Source of the DNA: Entamoeba histolytica HM-1:IMSS
Taxonomy: Eukaryota; Evosea; Mastigamoebida; Endamoebidae
NCBI RefSeq assembly: GCF_000208925.1
Contig: NW_001915215.1
Coordinates: 1-14,378 of the forward strand
Length of the DNA: 14,378 bases
Direction of reading: 5' to 3'
Below the pieces are notes generated by a model. It saw only the letters and a program-made list of their open reading frames with translations. It was not told the DNA's origin and did no database searches. The position numbers and the translations under genes were made by a program. Positions 7,514-14,378 of this stretch are shown piece by piece. How positions within the stretch are numbered: position 1 is the stretch's first letter; the number at the start of each line of letters is the position of its first letter.

Positions 7514-10438
7514 TTAATTAAAATAACAAATTGTTACTGTAATATTATCAAATGACTGCCTTTTTAATGCTATGTCAATAAGATATCGTGAAACATCACC
7601 TTTATTTCTAGGAAGGATAATTCCATTTGAGTCTTTATCCTCTTCATTAGAAAAAGAATAATTGAATAAATAATTTCTGGCTAGGTTGATGGCATCTTCA
7701 TATTTAAATACATTCCAAAAACCATCACACGCAACAATTATGAATTGAAATGATGAATCAATTGCCTTACTCCATATCTTTGGTTGGCAAATAACATATT
7801 TTTTCATTGATTCATCACCGATACTTCTTGAAACACCAAGTAAACCATCTACCCTCCATCCATGATTATAAAACACTTTACCACCAGCACTTTCTATTCT
7901 AGCCTTTTCTTTATCAACACTTGGGTTATGTTTTTCTGATGTAACAACATATGACCCATCATTATAACAAACAACAATCTCTGAATCTCCAACATTGGCA
8001 GTATAGATTGTGTTATCATAAATCATCACTATAGCTAATGTTGTCCCTGCATTAACTTTTGTTTTCATTGCAATTTCTTTAAATCCATTTTCAACATTGA
8101 TAATACCATCTTGAATAGCATTTTCTATATTTTTTGGAAATGATTTGCTTCTCACAATTTCATTATATAATTTAAAATTACAGTAGTCAGCAGCTGAAGT
8201 TCCAACATGTCCATCAAAAACTCCAAAATATGTTAATTCCTTCTTTTCTTTTTGAATCATTTTGTTCATATTTTTAATACAAAGGTAGTAATCTTCCATT
8301 CGTGTTTTCATTCCTGAAGTAGAATAAACCGAAAACTCAATTTTACTTTTATATTCTTTGATTTCCTTTTGTGTTCGTTTCAATAAATAATTTTCAATAA
8401 CATGGTCAACAATTTTAACATCAATACATTCTTTTTCATTATATTTTTTCATTAAGTCTTTAATTTCTTTTAAATCTTTCATTTTCTTTAATTCTTTTTT
8501 AAACCCCGAAGGTACTACAAAATTATTTTCATCTTTAATTTTACAGTAATACTTATAATTAATTCTATCATCAATATCAATTTTTCTTATTGCATCTAGT
8601 CCAATAACATCTTCAGAAGTTTTTTGGATGACACATTGAAATCGTTTCATTCTCTCCTCTCTTCCAATTTTTCTTAAACTATCATTACTTTTGTTTCTTG
8701 TAACTATTTGATCAGAATGTTTCATAACCCTTAATGCCTCAGGAATGAAAGCTCTTATTCCTGGTACAATAAGTCCTGGGTCTGATGCTCTTTTACTTAT
8801 TCGTTCACTCATAAGACTTTCTCTAATCAAAGTTTTTGCGTTGAGGTTTGTTGGTTGAATAGACCAGTGTTTAAGTTGATAAAATAGATATAAAATGGAG
8901 TTATTAATTTGAATAAAACTTCTATGAGAAAGATGTTTATTGTGAGAAACAGTAATTGTTCTCAGTTCTGTTGTTGGAGCTAAAAAGAAAATAACCCTTC
9001 TAATAAATGGCATTAGCATAGTACTTGGCATGAACGATACAAGACTACTACGAGTAATAACTGGTATGGAATTCTTCCAACTAGCCTGTTCTAAGACCTG
9101 TTGAATTGTTTCAAGTAACATAGGTTTATGAATAATTTCAATGTTAACACACTCTAATAGATTGATATAGTTCATAGAATTTTGTTGGTCTAATAAAGCA
9201 TCTGGAAAGTAAATAAGATTACAACCGTCTAAAACTAAATCAGCAAGTTCTTTTGTCAGCTTCTGTTTGTCTGTAAAATATAAAACGTTTGTGTTTGGTT
9301 CTTTTTTTCTTGCTGCACGAATTTGGGTTATACTCTCTTCTCTTTTGATATTATTTTCTTTTATATTATCTTGTACCATTTGTTCTAAAAGGGGATGATA
9401 CCCTTCAATCACAAAATCATATTCTCCGTGCTTAATTATTAAAGTTAAATCACATCCTTTCATTTTATCTTTAATTACTGCAACAATTTCTTTGACTTTT
9501 TCTTTATTTTCAAGTTCTATTAAAATAAGACAAGAACCTTTATCCTCTTTTTTGATTTCATCTTTAAATACACTTATATAACCAGAATAGTATTTGCTTT
9601 TATCATTAACTCGAGGACTTAATTCCTCTGGAACTAAGAGACGTTCTGAATTTGTATGATAAAAAGAAGGTGGAGTAACTGGTGCTGAACAGTCTGAACT
9701 TATTACATTTTCATGGTGTAGGAAGGGAACATTCCCATCATCGTAGCAAACACTAAAACTATAAGCAGATGAGTATAATACTTGAAAAGAGATTTGATTT
9801 TGAAATACATTTTTATCACTTGACAAATAAAGAGAATATTGAGTTCTATTCCAATTTTCTTTTTTTGTGAAAAGAAAAGGTGAAAAGCAATCCACTTTGT
9901 TAACAACTCCATCCAAAGAGATGTGAAGGTCTATTGAAACTGGACATTGTGATTGAGTTATCCTTGGAAGTGAAATCTCAATTATTCGTGGGACTATGAT
10001 AATAAATACTAACCAAAATTAATAAAAAAACTACAAACAGAGATTGTGTTGATGAGTAAATGAGGAGAAAGATAATGTAAATGAAAGAGAGTTGAATGGA
10101 ATTCTGATAAGAGAAAAGTGGAAATAATCAAAGATAGTACAATTTGGTTGTGAAGAAATATAAAACCCAAAGGTTTTTGGAAAGTAAATAAGAATTTCAT
10201 TCTCCGAGTTTTGTAGTTGAACCTTCATTTCAGTATTATAAATGAGTGAATTAGAAGAAACAAAGCATAGTATGTTAGTTAGTTGCACAGGGATTAGTTT
10301 GTCTGGTTCTTCTAAGTATTTTTCAATGTATTTTTGCATTGTCTCTTCATCAAATTGTTTCTTCTCAGAAGAAAACAATTCATCATTGATTTTAGATGAG
10401 TAAAATCTAATTGATGGTTGGTGTTGTAAGGCTTTCAT
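7514..10438 (-). CDS. PP2C-type Ser/Thr phosphatase with long N-terminal region (two exons, intron 9994-10038)
   Basis: Spliced product of 959 residues: exon 1 is 10438-10039 (start MKALQHQPS), exon 2 is 9993-7514. The total is 2880 nt, and the frame is continuous only with the 45-nt intron removed. The C-terminal 270 residues (about 688-959) are a complete PP2C metal-dependent phosphatase: RMED (Glu700, Asp701), FGVFDGHVG (Asp727, Gly728), NAGTT, NVGDSE (802-805), GVSRSIGD, VACDGFW (Asp890) and SFDNITV (Asp949). All four metal-binding acidic positions are present, so activity on phosphoserine/threonine is expected; GDSE replaces the more usual GDSR. Upstream, residues 381-404 (LVLDGCNLIYFPDALL) and blocks near 409-434, 475-504 and 507-529 look like degenerate leucine-rich repeats, which would place it with the LRR-PP2C proteins common in Entamoeba (inference). 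A basic, helical linker (KKELKKMKDLKEIKDLMKK) precedes the phosphatase. Residues 1-220 are strand-rich and unassigned. No membrane segment or signal peptide, so probably cytosolic. A start at the TTG of 9914-9916 or a downstream ATG would lose the first exon. Confidence 0.85.
9994..10038 (-). other. 45-nt intron in the PP2C gene
   Basis: On the minus strand the segment begins GTTTGTAG (donor at 10038) and ends TTATCATAG (acceptor at 9994). GTTTGT is the dominant 5' splice sequence in Entamoeba and introns of 45-70 nt are normal. It interrupts a codon after the first base. Removing it joins ...THQHNL to FPRIIEISLPRITQ... in one frame; if it is retained, translation stops at a TAG within the intron after 135 residues. 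A TTAAT near the middle could serve as branch site. Confidence 0.8.
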
Positions 10439-10588
10439 TACAAACTAGAAAATAAATAGTTTTCAACAAATTTGATAGGCATTATTAGTGTTATATAAAA
10501 CTAAATAAAGATTATTATTTTTAACTGGATTTTTTGTCAATCTCCTCCTCACTTTTTTTTCAAAAGTTACTTCTGAAAATAAACGGAT

Positions 10589-13345
10589 TTATTGTACCGT
10601 GTAAATAGGTGTTCCTATTCCTTTTGTGAATGTCATATTTGTCATCATCATATTGATGTTTCTTGCACTTCCAAAATCCGTTAATTTACAATTAACTTCA
10701 ATATTATCATCAAGTGATACAACAAGGAAATTATCTGGTTTAATATCTCGATGTAATATTCCATTTGAATGAAGATATGAAATTCCTTTTGCTCCATCTA
10801 TCATAAATTTGATTCTTATTTTCTTTGATATTTCTGTAATTTTTCTTTTGTTCATTATATCTTGTATTGATCCATATTCTGCAAACTCTGTTACCATACA
10901 TATTTTATTAGGAATAAATACTGCTCCATAAAAATGAATAATATATTCATTTCGAAATTTATCTAACATTGCTACTTCTTTCTCAAATTCTTTCTTTTTA
11001 TCTTCACTTTCTTCAACTTGTTTCATTTTCTTAATTGCTACTTTATTTCCTCTAAATTCTCCAACATAAACAATTCCAAATGTTCCTTCTCCTATTTTCT
11101 TTTCTTCTTTTATTTCATCAGGATCAAGTCGTGTTGATATTTCTGTTTCTCCTTCAATAGAAATAATTTTGATTGTTTCTTCTTGTGCTTTATTAAGTGT
11201 TTTACTAATTATCATTATTTTATCTTTGATTTTAGTTGTACATTTGATTGTAATGAATACTTCAAATTCACATGCATATCCTCCTTCAATTGTAATGATA
11301 TTTGGGTTTGTTCTAATTGAATATTTCTCATTTTCTTCTTTACTACTTATTTGTATCTTCATCTTTTCTTTTTTATCATTTCCAATACAAATTAATTCTC
11401 GTATTTCTTCATTCACTTTAATTTCTTCTCCTTCTTGAAGTTCAATTTCTTTCTTATTTGTTAATATTCCATCTCCAAGTGATATGAATTTGATATTTGA
11501 TTGTGTTATTTTGAATATTGTTGTTGTTTTCTCTCGTTCTTTCTTTTCTCTTCTCTTCATTATGTAATTAACCATCATTATTATCATTACAATTGTTATA
11601 ATAATGATAATAATTATAATAATGACAATTATCATCCACCATACTACTTCTTTATTACATTCATTTCCTTCTTCATTCGTTCCATACCAAAATGAACATT
11701 TCCAACATTTATTCTTCTTTACTTCTTTACATTTATTAATATCTAAATAGTAAATACATTCTTTATTTGTTAATACATATTCATCTTCACAACTATTACA
11801 TTCATTCTTTATTGAACATCTTGTACAATTCTCTTTACATTTTGAACATTCTTTATTTATTAAATAATATCCTTCTGAACATTCTCTACATCCATATTCT
11901 TTATCTATTTCTCCTTTAAATCCTTTAATTTCTGTTGTTAATTTACATTCTCCTATCCAACTCATGAAATATCCATCTACACATGTTATACATTTATCTT
12001 TTTGATTGCATGTTTCACATATTCTTTCACATATTTCACATCCTTTTCCATTTCTATAATATCCTTTATTACATATTCCACATCCACTTCCATCTGCTAA
12101 TAATTGTAAACATGTTCCATTTAATTCATTATTTGATTGACATGTTCTATTACTACTTAAATATGTATCACTAGAACAACTCATACAATATGTAGATGAA
12201 CCAAAACATATTGTACAATTATCATCACATTTTGAACATTTCATATTTGTTGTTAAATAATATCCATCTGAACATCGTTTACATCCATATGTATTTTGTT
12301 CTTCACATTTTTCTATTGTTGTATTAATACATTCTCTACTTGAATTAAGTAATATGTTGTTAAACATTCAACACATTTTCCATTAACATATAACTCATTT
12401 GAACAATTTGAAATATTGTAATTACATTTTCCATTTTGATCTTTTATCTTTCCTTCTTCACATGTTTTATTTATACATGTATTATTATCTAATTGTTGGT
12501 TATCTTTACATTTTAATTCAATATCATCTGAATTACATATTGCTGATTCTGTACATTCTATACATTGATTATTCCTTGATGTATTTTCCATTTTCACAAT
12601 ATATTTCTTCATTCTTTCCATTTTTATTTTCTTTACTTTCACATGTTCCATTATTTAATGTATATTCATTTGAACATGAAACACATTCATTTCCTTCATA
12701 ATAACATTCTTCTTTATCTTTAACACATTTATTATTTTCTATTTTATATCCATTTAAACATTTTAAACAATAATTCCTTTCTGAATTTTTACAATTATTC
12801 ATTCCTTGACATTCTCCATTTACATTTACATATTCTTCTCCACATTGATAACAATATGTTTCATTTCCAATTTTACATCCATTCATATATTTATTACATT
12901 CATATGTTGAATCAAGATAATATCCATATGCACATTCAATACAATGGCTTTGATTATTTATTTTAGTACAACGTGAATTTTCTTGACATTTATTGTTTGA
13001 ATTAAGATAATATCCACTTTTACATTTAATACATTTAAATTCTTCATTTGATTTACCAGTTAAAATAATACAATTTAGAAATGGATCATTTAGTGTTATA
13101 TTTTCATCAATTGTCATAATATTATTATTACCTTTACCATTAATAGTTAGTGTTGTTGATATAGAAGAAGCAGTGAAATAATAAATACAATCACTAACAA
13201 AAGAATTACAAGTGAGATTACCATTTATAATTAAATTGAATGGGGTTTTTGATGGATTTGATAAATGTTTTATGTGGTTATTTCCACCAATTTCTAATGT
13301 ATTTGTTTGTGTAAAGAAGTTTGTGTTTTGACATTCTTTTGGTTT
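10589..13345 (-). pseudogene. Transmembrane receptor-like kinase (TMK family), frameshifted and truncated
   Basis: The reading runs leftward. From 13345 (KPKECQNTNFFTQTN) there is a strand-rich N-terminal region with few cysteines. A cysteine-rich ectodomain with about 20 CxxC motifs in units like C-x2-C-x2-GYYL follows. One membrane span comes next (about 11646-11560; WWMII plus nine Ile in a row), then a basic stop-transfer KRREKKEREK. About 140 strand-rich residues of unknown fold precede the kinase. The kinase has GEGTFG (11092-11075), VAIKK with the ATP-binding Lys, HRDIKPDN with the catalytic Asp, and DFG. This order is that of the Entamoeba TMK family, a large set of tyrosine-kinase-like receptors. 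Defects: a frame change near 12580-12590, a second near 12337-12345, no start codon at the 5' end, and a stop at 10589-10591 right after GTPIY, so the APE motif and the whole helical C-lobe are missing. The surviving 3' frame alone (12367-10589) encodes 592 residues. No active kinase can be made from it as read. Confidence 0.8.
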
Positions 13346-13492
13346 TCAGATATTTTAGAACAGATAAATGATGTTGAGTGATTAATCTAATTCCTCTGTT
13401 ATTCTGATAACAATGGGGATTTCTTTTATAGTTATATCTTTACCAAGTATAGAATAATTAACTTTATTTAATAGTATAATGATTAAAAGAGT
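13346..13492 (-). pseudogene. Probable degenerate 5' end of the TMK gene (signal-peptide-like trace)
   Basis: In the same frame as the TMK N-terminal region, the minus strand reads TLLIIILLNKVNYSILGKDI and continues for 16 residues. After that come stops at 13382-13384 and 13346-13348 and another between them. The hydrophobic TLLIIILL followed by polar residues looks like a decayed signal peptide, which TMK receptors require, but there is no ATG in front of it and a TAG lies at 13493-13495. An alternative is that the real first exon is elsewhere or lost. Confidence 0.3.
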
Positions 13493-13495
13493 CTA

Positions 13496-14378
13496 GTAAT
13501 AATGTCTAATTTAAAAGAAAATACAGAAGCTTATCAGAGCTATTACAGTAGTATTGGTAATAAGAGTGGATAAATAGTATTTTCCTAAATATTGAAATAA
13601 ATATTCTTTCCATTATTATTTTTCATTTTTCATTTATTAAGTTATTTGTTAAATGAAAGTGAAAAGATCATCTATTTTATGTTTGATGATTTGGTGTTAC
13701 TTAATAAAGTTTTACCAAAATGATTATTAGCTTATTTAAATTATTTGTAACTTTTGTGTATATAAAATAGTATTTTAGAAAATAAAGTATAAATTCTTTT
13801 TTCTAATGACTTGGGTAATTCATTGTAATTGTGTTGATGTTTTAAATTATGTTACCTTACTCTAACATAGAAAGATGATAAAATACTTAAATTTATTTAT
13901 TAGATGATGTAATTTATTATTGAAAACAATTTTCAAATTGTTTATAGTTTCCGGTTCTAATCATTAGTTTGTTTTATTAAAATAAACAAGACTTAAAATA
14001 TGACATCTAATAGTTTATGGCATATACAATATCTTTAAAAATATAAATAAATACAATAAATTATTAAGATGTAATTTGACTATCTGTATTATAAATATAT
14101 CTTTTATAATTTATATATTTTAATAAGACTGTTTTAATATAATTAAAAAAATGGATAAAGTAATGGTAATTTTAAATCATCAAATAACATTTATGAATAA
14201 GAAAACTAGTTTTAAAAATTTTTCATTTTAGTGTAGATTCTTGATTGACGAAATGAATATTTTTTTTAAGTATTCTATTTTAAGAAAATTATATATAGAA
14301 TAGTAAATATTTTAAGTAAGTATTAATTAATTTTACTATTAAAAAATAATGATAGGCTAAATACCAAAAAAATAAAAA
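13496..14378. other. AT-rich region without a convincing gene; faint plus-strand coding trace
   Basis: No long open frame exists here. On the plus strand an ATG at 13502 begins MSNLKENTEAYQSYYSSIGN, which has normal Entamoeba amino acid use, but it ends at a TAA after 23 codons. The same frame reopens at about 13597-13720 (LLNESEKIIYFMFDDLVLLNKVL and so on), then meets a TGA at 13721-13723 and many further stops. This could be a remnant of another gene or chance in AT-rich DNA. From about 13900 to the end only A/T simple sequence is visible. I see no RNA gene. Confidence 0.35.

Noticed and set aside
9703..9912. Minus-strand frame starting MELLTKW
   Set aside because: It is an out-of-frame shadow of exon 2 of the PP2C gene.
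11169..12701. Several plus-strand frames opposite the TMK gene
   Set aside because: They are antisense shadows of the Cys/Lys/Glu-rich receptor frame, with His/Tyr/Phe-rich composition and no promoters.
1..14378. CRISPR array, insertion sequence, tRNA array, LINE/SINE element
   Set aside because: No regularly spaced repeats, no GC-richer tRNA-like segments, no terminal inverted repeats with a transposase and no recognisable LINE/SINE sequence were seen; the organism appears to be a eukaryote.

Overview
The window looks like nuclear DNA of an Entamoeba species, most likely from the E. histolytica/dispar group (inference; no search was possible). The reasons are the extreme AT richness, compact genes separated by short A/T-only spacers, core promoters of Entamoeba type (a TATTTAAA-like box followed by a GAAC element just upstream of the ATG), a 45-nt intron with the GTTTGT...TAG boundaries typical of this genus, and characteristic families: a transmembrane receptor-like kinase (TMK) with a CxxC-rich ectodomain, a TLDc-type protein starting with a myristoylation motif, and a PfkB kinase of bacterial type.

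Layout, left to right. Positions 1-1545 are very AT-rich and show no gene. At 1595-2161 (+) lies a small TLDc-like gene interrupted by one in-frame TGA. From 3400 down to 2393 (-) there is protein-like sequence broken by stops and frame changes, read here as a decayed gene of unknown function. Three apparently intact genes form the core: a PfkB/adenosine-kinase-like sugar or nucleoside kinase (3615-4598, +), an 893-residue polytopic membrane protein of unknown function (4762-7443, +), and, converging on it with only 70 bp between stop codons, a 959-residue protein with a C-terminal PP2C phosphatase (10438-7514, -). The phosphatase gene has two exons; the 5' exon becomes visible only when the 45-nt intron at 9994-10038 is recognised.

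From about 13345 down to 10589 (-) lies a large TMK gene that is clearly broken. About 20 CxxC motifs, one membrane span and a kinase N-lobe with catalytic and DFG loops are recognisable, but two single-base frameshifts split the ectodomain, the 5' end has no usable start, and the kinase stops just after the activation segment. The last 880 bp (13493-14378) hold no convincing gene, only a faint plus-strand trace.

How the genes relate: no operon-like system is evident, as expected for this eukaryote. The theme is signalling: a receptor-like kinase remnant directly upstream of a Ser/Thr phosphatase on the same strand. Three broken genes flank three intact ones, which suggests a region of active gene-family turnover. 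The broken genes could alternatively reflect base-calling errors in a draft assembly, and re-sequencing would settle this.
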